Shown: positions 24,093-33,530 of the stretch, one piece after another
How positions within the stretch are numbered: the first letter of the stretch is position 1
Layout of the letters: each line of letters begins with the position of its first letter
DNA from: Thermotoga sp. KOL6
GTDB taxonomy: Bacteria > Thermotogota > Thermotogae > Thermotogales > Thermotogaceae
Direction: 5' to 3'
DNA: 64,000 nucleotides
Assembly: GCF_002866025.1 (NCBI RefSeq)
Contig: NZ_LNDE01000001.1
Coordinates: 310,001 to 374,000, forward strand
Position numbers and translations under genes: made by a program
Notes under the pieces: generated by a model
Seen by the model: only the letters and a program-made list of their open reading frames with translations
Told to the model about the DNA's origin: nothing
The model's database searches: none

Positions 24093-25135
24093 AAAAGATA
24101 GCCTCGGTCTTGAAAGAGAAAAAGAAAAGATTAGAAGAATTGCTCTCAAAGCCGGACTTAAATCCCGAAGAGATGAAAAAGTATGGTATAGAGTACGCAA
24201 GGATAGAAGAGATAGAAAATTTGGTGAAAAAGATAGAAGAGCATCAAGAATTCATAGAATTATTGAAGGAAGAAGGAAACGAATTGGAAATAGAGAAATA
24301 TGAAAGTGAGTTAGATAAACTGTTTCAAGAACTCTTTTTACTCTTATCTCCACAAACTGGAGATAAGGCAATCGTGGAGATAAGACCGGGAACGGGTGGA
24401 GAAGAAGCGGCGTTGTTCGCAAGAGATTTGTTTAGGATGTACATTAGGTACGCTGAAAGAAAAGGATGGAGCGTAGAGATCGCTGAATCTCACGAAACCG
24501 ATCTTGGTGGTTTCAAAGAGATAATCTTCTTCGTGAAAGGAAAGAACGCCTACAGTACCTTGAGGTACGAAAGCGGTGTTCATAGAGTTCAAAGGGTGCC
24601 AGTAACTGAATCGGGTGGTAGGATTCATACTTCAACCGCTACAGTGGCTGTTCTTCCTGAAATAGAAGAAAGAGAGATCGAAATAAAACCTGAAGAATTG
24701 AAAATAGAAACTTTCAGGGCATCTGGGCACGGCGGGCAGTACGTGAACAAAACAGAATCTGCTGTGAGAATCACACACATTCCTACGGGAATAGTAGTTT
24801 CTTGTCAGAATGAACGGTCACAGTATCAGAACAAACAAACTGCGTTGAGAATTCTGAGAGCTCGGCTTTATCAACTTCAAAAAGAAAAGATGGAAAGAGA
24901 GTTATCCCGGAAGAGGAAATCTCAGATAGGTACTGGAGAAAGAAGCGAAAAAATCAGAACCTACAACTTTCCCCAAAACAGAGTCACAGATCATAGGATA
25001 AACTACACCTCTTATAGATTACAAGAGATCCTCGATGGTGATCTGGACGAGATCGTATCTAAACTGATAGAACACGACATAGAGAACAATCTCGATGAAA
25101 TATTAGGAACAAAAACGGTCGACGAAGAAAAGTAA
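24089..25135 (+). CDS. prfA: Peptide chain release factor 1, proposed ATA start
   Basis: RF1 recognises UAA/UAG. GGQ motif in [19 protein letters not shown] and the anticodon-mimic tripeptide PVT in [16 protein letters not shown] (RF1-type PxT, not RF2-type SPF). A TTG at 24110 gives 341 residues but lacks a ribosome site. Reading the frame upstream continues homology to RF1 N-termini, and ATA at 24089 has AGGAGTG (24074-24080) at ideal spacing and overlaps the pilT stop (ATAA); this gives 348 residues. The start is inferred and unusual; the gene identity is certain. Confidence 0.93.
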   Translation: MKKIASVLKEKKKRLEELLSKPDLNPEEMKKYGIEYARIEEIENLVKKIEEHQEFIELLKEEGNELEIEKYESELDKLFQELFLLLSPQTGDKAIVEIRPGTGGEEAALFARDLFRMYIRYAERKGWSVEIAESHETDLGGFKEIIFFVKGKNAYSTLRYESGVHRVQRVPVTESGGRIHTSTATVAVLPEIEEREIEIKPEELKIETFRASGHGGQYVNKTESAVRITHIPTGIVVSCQNERSQYQNKQTALRILRARLYQLQKEKMERELSRKRKSQIGTGERSEKIRTYNFPQNRVTDHRINYTSYRLQEILDGDLDEIVSKLIEHDIENNLDEILGTKTVDEEK

Positions 25136-25151
25136 TAGTGGGGGTGTGAAG

Positions 25152-25535
25152 ATGTTCAACTCGAACTTTTACACTTTGAAACAAGCAATGGATGTTTCTT
25201 TACTTCGCCAGAAAGTGTACTCCCTCAACATAGCAAACGTGAGTACACCGGGTTACAAGAGAAAATATGTGGCTTTTGAAGAGTATTTGAAAGAATCTGA
25301 AATGAAACTGAGACTTTCAACTACGAACGAAAAACACATAGACTCTTCCAAAAGAGATATCACACCTCGTATTCTGACTCAGAACAATACAACCATGAGA
25401 AACGATGGAAACAACGTGGACATCGATTACGAGATAGTTCAACTTGTAAAGAACGGTTTGAGATATCAAGTTTTAACGAGACTCATGTCTCTGAATATAG
25501 ACAGGTACAACGCTGTGTTGAGAGGTGTTAGATGA
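25152..25535 (+). CDS. flgB: Flagellar basal-body rod protein FlgB
   Basis: A 127-residue proximal-rod protein. It has the N-terminal heptad-rich helix with the flagellar rod motif (SLNIANVSTPGYKRK; ANxxTPGYK) and the C-terminal helix (YQVLTRLMSLNIDRYNAVL). ATG at 25152 sits after GGGGGTGTGAAG; GTG at 25146 is an alternative. Its stop overlaps the flgC start. Exported by the flagellar type III apparatus. Confidence 0.93.
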   Translation: MFNSNFYTLKQAMDVSLLRQKVYSLNIANVSTPGYKRKYVAFEEYLKESEMKLRLSTTNEKHIDSSKRDITPRILTQNNTTMRNDGNNVDIDYEIVQLVKNGLRYQVLTRLMSLNIDRYNAVLRGVR

Positions 25536-25954
25536 TGAATGAATTCGATATAATGAACATCAGCGCGACTGGTATGTCTGCCCAGAGACTTAGAGTGGAG
25601 ATTGTCTCTACCAACATAGCTAATGCAGAAACTACTCGAACTGAAACAGGAGAACCGTATAGAAGGAAGGTCCCCGTTTTTGCCGAATATTTGAGAAGAG
25701 CGAAAAACGGTAGAATAGAGAACGTTGGTGTCAGAGTTGTTCAAATAAAGGAAGATCCCTCACCGTTCAAACTCGTTTACGACCCAACCCATCCTGATGC
25801 TGACGAAAATGGATACGTAAGAATGCCAAATGTAAACATAGTCAGAGAAATGGTAGATCTTATCAACGCTCAGAGAGCTTACGACGCGAACGTAGCTGCT
25901 TTTAATGTGACCAAAAACATGGTGAGTAGTGCCCTACAGATTGGGAGGGGGTAG
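25532..25954 (+). CDS. flgC: Flagellar basal-body rod protein FlgC
   Basis: A 140-residue rod protein with the N-terminal signature ISATGMSAQRLRVEIVSTNIANAETT split here over residues 8-33, and the C-terminal motif VNIVREMVDLINAQRAYDANV typical of FlgC. Overlaps flgB by four bases and precedes fliE by six. Confidence 0.95.
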   Translation: MMNEFDIMNISATGMSAQRLRVEIVSTNIANAETTRTETGEPYRRKVPVFAEYLRRAKNGRIENVGVRVVQIKEDPSPFKLVYDPTHPDADENGYVRMPNVNIVREMVDLINAQRAYDANVAAFNVTKNMVSSALQIGRG

Positions 25955-25960
25955 TGAAAC

Positions 25961-26245
25961 GTGATTGAGAGAATAGAAGGACTCGGTCCCGTAGAGAAAG
26001 GCGGAAAAATTCAAAAAGGAAGTGGAGCTGATTTTTCAAAAGCTCTCAAAGAAGCCCTCGAGAAAGTGAACGATTTACAGAAAAGAGCAGAAAAATTGTC
26101 GGATGATTTCGCTCAAGGCAAAATAAGCAACATTCACGAAGTTATAATAGAAGCCGAGAAGGCTTCGATTGCTCTGAGATTGACTGTGGAAGTTAGAAAC
26201 AGAATAGTCGAAGCTTACAGAGATATCATGCGGATGCAAATTTAA
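25961..26245 (+). CDS. fliE: Flagellar hook-basal body protein FliE
   Basis: A 94-residue adaptor between the MS ring and rod. Conserved C-terminal stretch [35 protein letters not shown] matches FliE when read across residues 58-93. GTG start after GGGAGGGGG. Last gene of the flgB-flgC-fliE cluster; fliF and later genes are not here. Its 3' end overlaps the convergent cyclophilin-like gene by 20 bases. Confidence 0.93.
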   Translation: MIERIEGLGPVEKGGKIQKGSGADFSKALKEALEKVNDLQKRAEKLSDDFAQGKISNIHEVIIEAEKASIALRLTVEVRNRIVEAYRDIMRMQI

Positions 26246-26600
26246 CGGTGATTTTGTCACCGTCCTTTATTTTTTTCAAATTCTCCATACCTTGAACGAT
26301 TCTTCCTATCACGTTTACCGTGCTTGCCGGTCTTATCTTATCATCACTTATCGGGGTTTTCCCAAAGAAGAAGCATAAAGCTTTCCCCGGAGGCCAATAA
26401 CCAACATCCCCAACTTCTACTGTTTCTCTAGGATTTTCCATCGTTGTAACATCAATAGAGATTGAAAAATAAATCTCCTCTCCCCAGGTGTTTGCCCTAC
26501 TCTCAAATGGAATTTTCTCTGTAAGCTTTTTCACCACTTCGAAAGATTCCTCTAGTTCAAAAACACAAGTTCCTCCTTCAAATACAAGCTCCAGCTTCAA
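26226..26600 (-). CDS. Cyclophilin-like fold protein
   Basis: A 124-residue all-beta protein. TTG at 26600 has GGGAGGG eight bases upstream; the longer frame from 26651 would start inside the tRNA-Leu terminator and is rejected. Its length equals that of the T. maritima homolog whose structure, as I recall, shows a cyclophilin-like barrel. Visible motifs: [29 protein letters not shown] and a proline-rich turn. Peptidyl-prolyl isomerase activity is not established for this family. Confidence 0.85.
   Translation of the reverse strand: MKLELVFEGGTCVFELEESFEVVKKLTEKIPFESRANTWGEEIYFSISIDVTTMENPRETVEVGDVGYWPPGKALCFFFGKTPISDDKIRPASTVNVIGRIVQGMENLKKIKDGDKITVKFASA
26245..26276 (+). terminator. Terminator of flgB-flgC-fliE
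   Basis: ACGGTGA (26245-26251), loop TTTTG, TCACCGT (26257-26263), then CCTTTATTTTTTT. It overlaps the 3' coding end of the convergent cyclophilin-like gene. Confidence 0.8.
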
Positions 26601-26625
26601 GGCTTTTCCCTCCCAACAAAAGTTG

Positions 26626-26649
26626 GAGGCACCTCTGAAGAGGTGCCTC
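26626..26649 (-). terminator. Terminator of tRNA-Leu (TAA)
   Basis: Ten-bp stem (26626-26635 with 26640-26649), loop TGAA. On the minus strand it is followed by CCAACTTTTGTT. It lies directly between the tRNA and the ribosome site of the cyclophilin-like gene, so it may be read through to express that gene. Confidence 0.75.
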
Positions 26650-26655
26650 ATCCTA

Positions 26656-26745
26656 TGGTGCCGGGGATCGGACTCGAACCGACACGGGGTTGTAAACCCC
26701 AGCGGATTTTAAGTCCGCTGCGTCTGCCAATTCCGCCACCCCGGC
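26656..26745 (-). tRNA. tRNA-Leu (TAA)
   Basis: A 90-nt class II tRNA with acceptor GCCGGGG/CCCCGGC, anticodon loop CTTAAAA (anticodon TAA), a long variable arm (GGGGTTTACAACCCC) and encoded CCA (complement of 26656-26658). Confidence 0.95.
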
Positions 26746-26754
26746 TCGCTTTTT

Positions 26755-26763
26755 ATTATACCA
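26755..26763 (-). promoter_or_regulatory. Extended -10 promoter of tRNA-Leu (TAA)
   Basis: Minus strand TGGTATAAT (TATAAT is the complement of 26755-26760), nine bases before the tRNA. No clear -35. Confidence 0.65.
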
Positions 26764-26824
26764 CAATCGCTTTTATTATTTCTTCCTTACAAAATCCATA
26801 CAATACAGCCATTTATTGGTCTTA

Positions 26825-26833
26825 TGATATAAT
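26825..26833 (+). promoter_or_regulatory. Extended -10 promoter of suf operon
   Basis: TGATATAAT with TATAAT at 26828-26833, about 29 bases before sufC. The -35 is weak. No recognisable IscR- or SufR-type operator was found beside it. Confidence 0.6.
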
Positions 26834-26861
26834 TAATTAGGAAAACGTAAGAGGAGGGAGT

Positions 26862-27605
26862 ATGATGTTAAAAATCACGGATCTTCACGCGAAGTTGAGA
26901 GATGAGGAGAAAGAGATATTGAAAGGAGTCAATTTAGAAATAGAGAAAGGAGAAGTACACATTCTCATGGGCCCGAATGGAAGTGGAAAATCAACACTTG
27001 CAAACGTCATAATGGGAAACCCGAAATACGTTGTTACAAAAGGTGATATTCTTTTCGAAAGTCGTTCTATAAAGGATCTTCCTCCAAACGAGAGAGCAAA
27101 ACTTGGAATCATGATGACCTTTCAAAATCCCTACGAAATCGAAGGAGTCAAGCTCTCCCAATTCCTCATCACCGCTCACAGAAGAATCCATGGCGAAGAG
27201 AAAAATTACTTGGAACTGAGAAAGGATCTCGAAGAAATATTGATGAAACTTGGATTCAAAGAAGATTTCCTTGAAAGATATTTGAACGTCGGTTTCTCCG
27301 GTGGTGAGAAAAAGAGATCCGAAATTCTTCAAAGTCTTTTCTTGAAACCAAAATTTCTTATTCTCGATGAAATAGATTCAGGTCTCGATGTGGATGCGTT
27401 GAAACTCATAGCGAGTACGATAGCGAAACTCAACGACGAAGGAGTGACCCTTCTCATCATCACGCATTACAAAAGACTCTTGAACTATCTGAAAAAGATA
27501 GACAAAGTCCACATATATGTGGATGGCCGCATCGTAAGAAGTGGAGGGGCGGAACTGGCAGACGAGGTTGAAGAAAAAGGATACACACTGGAAGGAGTGA
27601 GATGA
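26862..27605 (+). CDS. sufC: Fe-S assembly ATPase SufC
   Basis: A 247-residue ABC ATPase that drives the SufBCD scaffold. Walker A GPNGSGKST (about 37-45), Q-loop in FQNPYEIEG, signature NVGFSGGEKKRSEIL (about 146), Walker B FLILDEIDSGLD and switch His in IITHYKR. GAGGAGGG lies just upstream; a second ATG at 26865 has slightly better spacing. First gene of sufCBDSU; its stop overlaps the sufB start. Confidence 0.96.
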   Translation: MMLKITDLHAKLRDEEKEILKGVNLEIEKGEVHILMGPNGSGKSTLANVIMGNPKYVVTKGDILFESRSIKDLPPNERAKLGIMMTFQNPYEIEGVKLSQFLITAHRRIHGEEKNYLELRKDLEEILMKLGFKEDFLERYLNVGFSGGEKKRSEILQSLFLKPKFLILDEIDSGLDVDALKLIASTIAKLNDEGVTLLIITHYKRLLNYLKKIDKVHIYVDGRIVRSGGAELADEVEEKGYTLEGVR

Positions 27606-28996
27606 TGGAAAGACTTATCATCGACGATTCAAAGTTCAATTTCGTTCCAAAAGTGAAAACAGCCTATAAAGCTCCTCCAGGACTCGATGAAAGGTTGATC
27701 GAAGAAATATCGATGGCGAAATCAGAACCAAAGTGGATGCTTGAACATAGATTGGAATCCCTCAAGATTTTCAAAGAATGGCATGATCCAAGATTCGGAG
27801 TCGACATTTCCAAACTAAATTTAGGAAAAATCGTTTCTTACATAAAACCCGATGCGAAGAAGGGAACTTCATGGGAAGAAGTACCGAAAGAAGTGAAAGA
27901 AGCTTTTGACAAACTGGGAATCCCCGAAGCTGAAAGGAAGTACCTTGCAGGTGTTGGAGCACAACTCGACTCTGAGGTAGTTTATCAAAACATCAGAAAA
28001 GAACTTGAAAAATTGGGTGTTATTTTCTTGGACATGGAAAGTGCCGTGAGGGAATATCCTGATCTTGTGAGAGAGTACTTCATGAAACTCGTTCCCAAAA
28101 CAGATCACAAATTCGCTGCACTTCACGGAGCCATATGGAGCGGAGGAACTTTTCTTTATGTGCCAGCAGGTGTAAAGGTCCCCATGCCTCTCCAAGCGTA
28201 CTTTCTCATGAGCAATCCAGGTATGGGACAGTTTGAACACACTATCATAGTTGCCGAAGAAGGTAGTGAGGTTACTTTCATCGAAGGCTGCTCTGCTCCG
28301 AGATACAATGTCATAAATCTCCATGCGGGAATGGTGGAGATATATGTTAAAAGAGGGGCAAAGGTCAAATACCTGACAATACAAAATTGGAGTAAAAACA
28401 CCTACAACCTCAACACAAAGAGATCCATAGTGGATGAAGAAGGCTCAATGACATGGGTTTCGGGTTCTCTTGGCAGTCACAAGACGATGTTGTACCCGAT
28501 GACCATTTTGAAAGGAAAAGGTGCAAGGGCGGAGAGTATGTCAATAACGTACGCAGGCCCAGGACAACATATGGACACAGGATCGAAAGTTGTACATTTA
28601 GCACCTTATACAAGTTCTTTAGTCAGTGCTAAGAGTATCTCGCTCGGGGGTGGTTGGGCATTCTACAGAGGACTTTTGAAGATCTCCAAAGATGCAAAAA
28701 AGAGCAAGGCCTCCGTGGAATGTGCTGCTCTGATGCTCGATAATAGATCGAAGAGTGATACCGTTCCAATCATAGAAGTAGAAACGGATAGCGCCGATGT
28801 AGGACACGAAGCGAGAATCGGTAGAATAGGTGAAGAACAAATATTTTACCTTATGAGTAGGGGACTTTCCGAACAAGAAGCAAAATCCCTGATTGTAAAA
28901 GGTTTCGTTGAACCTGTTGTGAAGGAGCTCCCCTTCGAGTACGCTGTTGAGTTAAACAAACTCCTTGAGTTGGAAATAGAGAAGAGCATAGGGTGA
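27602..28996 (+). CDS. sufB: Fe-S assembly scaffold SufB
   Basis: A 464-residue beta-helix scaffold protein of the SUF complex. Typical blocks: GAIWSGGTFLYVPAGVKVPMPLQAYF, EGCSAPRYN (with the conserved Cys of SufB), KTMLYPMTILKGKGA and the C-terminal SRGLSEQEAKSLIVKGF. Family-length, cytosolic. Overlaps sufC by four bases and ends ten bases before sufD. Confidence 0.96.
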   Translation: MMERLIIDDSKFNFVPKVKTAYKAPPGLDERLIEEISMAKSEPKWMLEHRLESLKIFKEWHDPRFGVDISKLNLGKIVSYIKPDAKKGTSWEEVPKEVKEAFDKLGIPEAERKYLAGVGAQLDSEVVYQNIRKELEKLGVIFLDMESAVREYPDLVREYFMKLVPKTDHKFAALHGAIWSGGTFLYVPAGVKVPMPLQAYFLMSNPGMGQFEHTIIVAEEGSEVTFIEGCSAPRYNVINLHAGMVEIYVKRGAKVKYLTIQNWSKNTYNLNTKRSIVDEEGSMTWVSGSLGSHKTMLYPMTILKGKGARAESMSITYAGPGQHMDTGSKVVHLAPYTSSLVSAKSISLGGGWAFYRGLLKISKDAKKSKASVECAALMLDNRSKSDTVPIIEVETDSADVGHEARIGRIGEEQIFYLMSRGLSEQEAKSLIVKGFVEPVVKELPFEYAVELNKLLELEIEKSIG

Positions 28997-29006
28997 GGTG
29001 TTAATC

Positions 29007-30113
29007 ATGGAAAAAACGTTAGTGATAGAGCATAATGGAGAAAAAGCTGTTGTTTGGGAACCACCTCAGATATTTTCCAAAAGCGATTACGATCTAAACG
29101 TTTTGGAAAAGGCGTTAGAAAAAACCGAAGGTCCTCTGAAGGAATGGAGAAAGAGGAAATTCCAAGAATACAAAGAATGGGGTTTTCCAAAGTGGAAAAG
29201 ATGTACTCTCGACGGACTGAAACTTCCAGAGCTTTCCTTTGAGTATGTGAACGAGAATGTCAGGTTATCTCTTCTTGAGAACCTCGACTTTGAGGGTTCA
29301 CACAGAAAATTTGTTCTGCTCGCCGACACATTCTTCACAAGCTTTAAAGTCTTCGGTGATGGTACTCACACAATCAGGTCCGAAAAAGACGGAATAGAAA
29401 ACTATCTCATCACTGTGGAAAAAAATGCGAAGATTTTCAAGATATCTAAAACTAACAGATTCAAAGATTCCGTGATGAGGATCTTGGTGAAGAGAGGGGC
29501 AACTTTAAAATTCGTGAACGTAGATCTTTTCGGCGATTTTTCCTTCGATAACATCCTCATATTCCTAGAAGAAGGATCAACGTTGATATTCAGAGATTTC
29601 AAAGCTTTTGGGAACAGGAAAATAGGTCATGTCTTGGTGAAAATGGAAAAAAGAAGCACGGCAGATATGAAGTCATTTTTCTATCAAAACGGGAAAGGTA
29701 TAACAGACGTTCTGTATCTCATGAGGTTCATAGGAGAAGAAGCGGAGGGAAAACTCAAAGGAAACGGTATTGTGGACGATTCGGGGAAAGTCGTTTTCAG
29801 GGGAATCCTTGATGTAAAGAGGGGGGCAAAAAACGCAGTGGCTGAAGAAGTTGAGCACACATTACTTCTGTCCCCGAACGCAAAAATGGACGCAATTCCT
29901 AGCCTGTGGGTAGATGAAAACGAAGTCACCGCTTCCCATTCAGCAAGTTCCTCTTCGCTGGACGAAAATGAGTTGTTCTACTTGATGTCAAGAGGCTTAG
30001 AAGAATTAGAGGCCAAAAAACTTATTGTAAGAGGTATCTTTTGCGAAATTCTCGATGAAATTGACGAACCTATGAGAGGAGAGGTGGAGGATGTTATCAA
30101 CAGAATTGTCTGA
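29007..30113 (+). CDS. sufD: Fe-S assembly protein SufD
   Basis: A 368-residue SufD. Diverged beta-helix core, but the C-terminus carries the SufB/SufD signature ([37 protein letters not shown], split over residues 305-345) including the conserved His. ATG at 29007 follows GAGGTG by six bases; GTG at 28998 is the alternative. The 3' end overlaps sufS by 23 bases. Confidence 0.93.
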   Translation: MEKTLVIEHNGEKAVVWEPPQIFSKSDYDLNVLEKALEKTEGPLKEWRKRKFQEYKEWGFPKWKRCTLDGLKLPELSFEYVNENVRLSLLENLDFEGSHRKFVLLADTFFTSFKVFGDGTHTIRSEKDGIENYLITVEKNAKIFKISKTNRFKDSVMRILVKRGATLKFVNVDLFGDFSFDNILIFLEEGSTLIFRDFKAFGNRKIGHVLVKMEKRSTADMKSFFYQNGKGITDVLYLMRFIGEEAEGKLKGNGIVDDSGKVVFRGILDVKRGAKNAVAEEVEHTLLLSPNAKMDAIPSLWVDENEVTASHSASSSSLDENELFYLMSRGLEELEAKKLIVRGIFCEILDEIDEPMRGEVEDVINRIV

Positions 30114-31332
30114 AGAGTTTCCTTCCCTAAAATTAAAAATAAATGGGAAAAGACTTGTTTATCTCGACAACGCAGCCTCAACACTAAAACCAAAACGTGT
30201 AGTGGAGAAACTGAAAGATTTTTACTACAACAGTTACTCTAATGTTCACAGAGCAGTCCATACACTCGCTTCACGTGCAACAGTTGCGCTCGAGGAATCC
30301 AGGCAAAAATTTGCGGACTTTTTGGAGGCAAAACCGGAGGAGATTGTTTTCATTTCCGGTACCACAATGGCAATAAATCTTGTGGTCGTTTCTCTTGTGC
30401 GAAGTGGACTGTTGAAAGAAGATGATCTTGTCCTATTGTCGCTTGTGGAGCATCATGCAAATTTTGTTCCATGGTTGAGATTATCAAAATTTCATCGCTA
30501 CAGAGTGGCGTACATAAAACCTTCTGGAAGATTCGGGACACTCGAATTGAATGATCTGATGAAATGGAAAGGAGAAAATCCAAAGATTATCGCGATAACA
30601 GGGCTTTCAAATGTGACCGGCCAAAGATTACCTATCGAGGATCTTAGAAACATTTTCCCGAAATCTATAATCGTTCTGGATGGAGCACAGTTGCTGCCAC
30701 ATGAGAACGTGAAACCAAAAGAGTTAGATGTGGACTTCCTTGCTTTCTCACTCCACAAGATGCTGGGACCTACAGGAGTCGGAGTGTTGTATGGAAGACG
30801 AGAACTCCTTGAACAGATGGAACCATTCTTGTATGGTGGTGAGATGATAGACAAAGTTACACTAGAGGACGTTACTTTCAATGAACTCCCTTACAAATTT
30901 GAAGCCGGAACTCCGAACGTGTCGGATATTGTGGCTTCCAAAGAGGCAATAGAATTCCTTCAAGAGATAGGTTTTGAGAACATACAGAAAAAGATAAAGA
31001 ACTTGACAAAGCTCACGATCAACGGGTTGAAAGAAATAGACGGAGTGGAAATTTATGGACCGCTCGATGAAAGACAACATGGCATCGTTTCTTTCAACTT
31101 AAAAGGCATCCATCCTCACGATGTCGCTCACATCCTTGATCAAGAGTTCGGTGTGGCCTTGAGAAGTGGCCATCACTGTGCCCAACCGTTGATGAATTTG
31201 CTGAAGGAACAATCCCAGATGAACTTTCCAAACTCCACGTGTAGAGTCAGCTTCTATTTGTATAATACAGAAGAAGACGTCGAGATATTCTTAGAGGGCA
31301 TAAAAAAGATAAAGGGGTGGTTCGGGAGATGA
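30091..31332 (+). CDS. sufS: Cysteine desulfurase SufS
   Basis: A 413-residue group II PLP-dependent cysteine desulfurase supplying sulfur for Fe-S clusters. PLP lysine in [21 protein letters not shown] (His-Lys, about 226), [10 protein letters not shown] for PLP-ring contact, and active Cys in [11 protein letters not shown] (about 360). Ribosome site GGAGAGGTGGAGG lies within the sufD end. Partner SufU follows. Confidence 0.96.
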   Translation: MLSTELSEEFPSLKLKINGKRLVYLDNAASTLKPKRVVEKLKDFYYNSYSNVHRAVHTLASRATVALEESRQKFADFLEAKPEEIVFISGTTMAINLVVVSLVRSGLLKEDDLVLLSLVEHHANFVPWLRLSKFHRYRVAYIKPSGRFGTLELNDLMKWKGENPKIIAITGLSNVTGQRLPIEDLRNIFPKSIIVLDGAQLLPHENVKPKELDVDFLAFSLHKMLGPTGVGVLYGRRELLEQMEPFLYGGEMIDKVTLEDVTFNELPYKFEAGTPNVSDIVASKEAIEFLQEIGFENIQKKIKNLTKLTINGLKEIDGVEIYGPLDERQHGIVSFNLKGIHPHDVAHILDQEFGVALRSGHHCAQPLMNLLKEQSQMNFPNSTCRVSFYLYNTEEDVEIFLEGIKKIKGWFGR

Positions 31333-31745
31333 TATATTCTGAAGCTATTCTGGATTATGCTAACTCAAAAAAGTACAAAGGAAAATTAGAAAACGCCACC
31401 GTCGTGGAGGAAGGAAAAAACATATCTTGTGGTGACGAAATAGTTCTTTACTTGAAAATCGAAAATGGTGAGATAAAAGATGCAAAGTTTGAAGGAATAG
31501 GCTGTGCGATCAGCCAGGCATCCGCATCCCTCATGATAGAAAGAATTCTAGGAAGGAAGGTAGAAGATGTAGAAAGCATACTGAAAGAAGCTGAAAAAAT
31601 GGCAACGGGAAGCTCCTTTGATGAAAAGAAGCTTGGTAATGTTGCCATCATGTCAGACATCAAAAATTATCCCGCGAGAGTGAAGTGTTTTCTCCTCTCT
31701 TGGAAAACTCTGGAACAAGCCCTTAAAAGGTTCTCACAGCCTTAA
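31329..31745 (+). CDS. sufU: SufU/IscU-like Fe-S scaffold or sulfur-transfer protein
   Basis: A 138-residue protein with the three IscU/SufU cysteines: ISCGDEI (about 36), [10 protein letters not shown] (about 62) and [13 protein letters not shown] (about 121). The extra insertion before the third Cys is typical of SufU, which in Gram-positives uses zinc to accept sulfur from SufS. ATG at 31329 is eight bases after GGGGTGG; a GTG at 31317 would add four residues. Converges with the next gene with a 23-base overlap. Confidence 0.93.
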   Translation: MIYSEAILDYANSKKYKGKLENATVVEEGKNISCGDEIVLYLKIENGEIKDAKFEGIGCAISQASASLMIERILGRKVEDVESILKEAEKMATGSSFDEKKLGNVAIMSDIKNYPARVKCFLLSWKTLEQALKRFSQP

Positions 31746-32709
31746 GAAAATCAATAAGATAACCTTTCAAGTAAGATGCTGTTTTCCCTATGAGTTCCAA
31801 GGTATAACGTTTCAGGTTCGAAAGGTCACCTCTTTCATCTGCTTCTTTGAATTCCTCAACTGAAATCACAGTGAAACTTTCCAATTTTCCTTTTCTTTCT
31901 TTCAATTTTTCGCCGAATACTTTCTTTATCTCTCTATGAACTTTTGGGAAGTAAGACAAAGCAAGCTTCCTAATTTCCTGTACGAGATGCCATTCCGATT
32001 TCAGGAAAACGGGTTTAGCATTTTCGATAGTCTTAATCGTTTCTTCATCTCCCGAGTATATGAGATACGCAAGATAATCGTCGTAAACATAATGAGCGTT
32101 CATTAGCATTCTCGTTATGGAGTGGTCGAAGAGAGCTCGAAAGATCTCACCCAACTCTCCCGGTGTGTTGTGGTAAGGCTGAGAAAGATCTTCTATGTAG
32201 TGAAGCGCCCTTGCCAAAAATCTGTATCCCCAGTACCTATCACCTTTCCGAAAAGCTTCTTTAGAAAGATCGTGGAAATAGTAAAAACTCTTATCCGCCT
32301 CGAAAAACTCAAGACCCAAAATGCGGTATTTCATGTGTCTTACCCCTTGACTGTTCCCGATTAAGAATTGGTACGGAGAGAGATCCAGTCCCTGATCCAT
32401 CCCCCAATCCGGTTCAGATGAATACACTGTAAGAATTTGCCAGGCAGGAACCTTCCCGTTCACTGGAGCCGGGTTCGGTGGTATAATGGCACCATCCCAA
32501 GCTTTTATTGTGTCCTTCCCACAAACATCCTCGAGGACAAGTTTTGAAAGATTGTAAACTCTTTTTTCCTGATAATTGTAAGGTGTGATTTTTACCAGTT
32601 CATCTGGTACAATATCTTTCACGATGTAGTAAGTTAGGCCCTCATGTCCACTCCACGAAAACAAAGAAATAACCATCAATACCAAAAAAACCAACGTAAG
32701 TGATTTCAT
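31723..32709 (-). CDS. Secreted zinc-dependent phospholipase C/S1-P1 nuclease family protein
   Basis: A 328-residue exported protein. Start ATG at 32709 follows GAGGTG and begins a signal peptide (MKSLTLVFLVLMVISLFS) with cleavage predicted just before Trp in WSGHEGL. In this superfamily the mature N-terminal Trp binds zinc through its backbone, and a nearby His follows, as here. Further ligands: YFHDLS, FLARALHYIEDLSQPYHN (His..Asp...His) and LFDHSI. Substrate, phospholipid or nucleic acid, cannot be decided. The longer frame from 32862 is rejected because it lacks a signal peptide at its start. Confidence 0.82.
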   Translation of the reverse strand: MKSLTLVFLVLMVISLFSWSGHEGLTYYIVKDIVPDELVKITPYNYQEKRVYNLSKLVLEDVCGKDTIKAWDGAIIPPNPAPVNGKVPAWQILTVYSSEPDWGMDQGLDLSPYQFLIGNSQGVRHMKYRILGLEFFEADKSFYYFHDLSKEAFRKGDRYWGYRFLARALHYIEDLSQPYHNTPGELGEIFRALFDHSITRMLMNAHYVYDDYLAYLIYSGDEETIKTIENAKPVFLKSEWHLVQEIRKLALSYFPKVHREIKKVFGEKLKERKGKLESFTVISVEEFKEADERGDLSNLKRYTLELIGKTASYLKGYLIDFLKAVRTF

Positions 32710-32756
32710 TTCGTTCACCTCCATACAAAGTCTAACACAAAGAGGTGCATTCAGGT

Positions 32757-33362
32757 ATGAAACTCTATTTAGTAAGACATGGAGAGACTTCGTGGAATGA
32801 AAAAGGTCTTTGGCAAGGTATAGCAGATGTTCCCTTGAATGAGAGAGGAAGAAATCAAGCAAAAAAATTGGCGGAAAGATTGAAAAAAGCAGACGCTGTG
32901 TACTCCAGCCCCCTCATGAGAAGTTTCGAAACCGCAAAAGAGATTGCTGAAAAATTCGAAAAAAAGGTCAAAATCGAAGAAGGATTGAAAGAATGCGAAA
33001 TATCCCTGTGGAATGGTCTCACCGTTGAGGAAGCTATGAGAGAATACCCTTACGAATTCAAAAAATGGTCCACAGACCCAAACTTTGAGGTAGAGGGGCT
33101 TGAATCTATGAAAAATGTGCAGAAACGAGTGGTAAAATCCATGATAAAGATCGTGGCTCGAGAAAGGTTGAATGGATCAAATGATGTTGTAGTTGTGTCT
33201 CATTCGCTATCTCTGAGATCTTTTATTTGCTGGGTGTTAGGACTTCCTCTCCATCTTCATCGAAATTTCAAACTCGACAACGCTTCCCTGAGCATAGTAG
33301 AAATCGAAAGCAAGCCTAGACTTATTCTTCTGAACGACACGTGTCATTTGGAAAGCTCTTGA
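32757..33362 (+). CDS. Histidine phosphatase family protein (phosphoglycerate-mutase-like)
   Basis: A 201-residue branch-1 histidine phosphatase. The phospho-His motif is VRHGETSWNEKGLWQG (His10), catalytic Arg in SSPLMRSFETA, Glu in EISLWNGLT, and second His in VVSHSLSLR. ATG at 32757 follows AGAGGTG. Could be a cofactor-dependent phosphoglycerate mutase or, like many of this size, an alpha-ribazole/other phosphatase; the context does not resolve it. Divergent from the phospholipase-like gene. Confidence 0.88.
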   Translation: MKLYLVRHGETSWNEKGLWQGIADVPLNERGRNQAKKLAERLKKADAVYSSPLMRSFETAKEIAEKFEKKVKIEEGLKECEISLWNGLTVEEAMREYPYEFKKWSTDPNFEVEGLESMKNVQKRVVKSMIKIVARERLNGSNDVVVVSHSLSLRSFICWVLGLPLHLHRNFKLDNASLSIVEIESKPRLILLNDTCHLESS

Positions 33363-33386
33363 ACACTTTCGAGTATGTGGTATCAT
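33359..33386 (+). promoter_or_regulatory. Promoter of tRNA-Cys
   Basis: -35 TTGAAC (33359-33364, overlapping the stop of the previous gene), 16-bp spacer and -10 TATCAT (33381-33386) within an extended TGGTATCAT. Confidence 0.75.
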
Positions 33387-33399
33387 ATTTTATGTGGGT

Positions 33400-33476
33400 G
33401 GCGGCGTAGCCAAGCGGTCTAAGGCGGGGGTCTGCAAAATCCCTATTCGTGGGTTCGAATCCCACCGCCGCCTCCA
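33400..33476 (+). tRNA. tRNA-Cys (GCA)
   Basis: A 77-nt cloverleaf, acceptor GGCGGCG/CGCCGCC, anticodon loop CTGCAAA (anticodon GCA), discriminator T and encoded CCA at 33474-33476. Confidence 0.95.
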
Positions 33477-33479
33477 GTG

Positions 33480-33507
33480 AGCCAGGCATCAAGGCCTGGC
33501 TTTTTAT
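33480..33507 (+). terminator. Terminator of tRNA-Cys
   Basis: GCCAGGC (33481-33487), loop ATCAAG, GCCTGGC (33494-33500), then TTTTTAT. It lies 24 bases before the potD gene, so potD expression needs readthrough or a promoter in the short gap. Confidence 0.85.
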
Positions 33508-33530
33508 ATTGAAGAAAGGAGGTAGTAGAA

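Noticed and set aside
26601-26651. Upstream start of cyclophilin-like protein at 26651
   Set aside because: It lies in the tRNA-Leu terminator hairpin, so those bases are not translated as the start.
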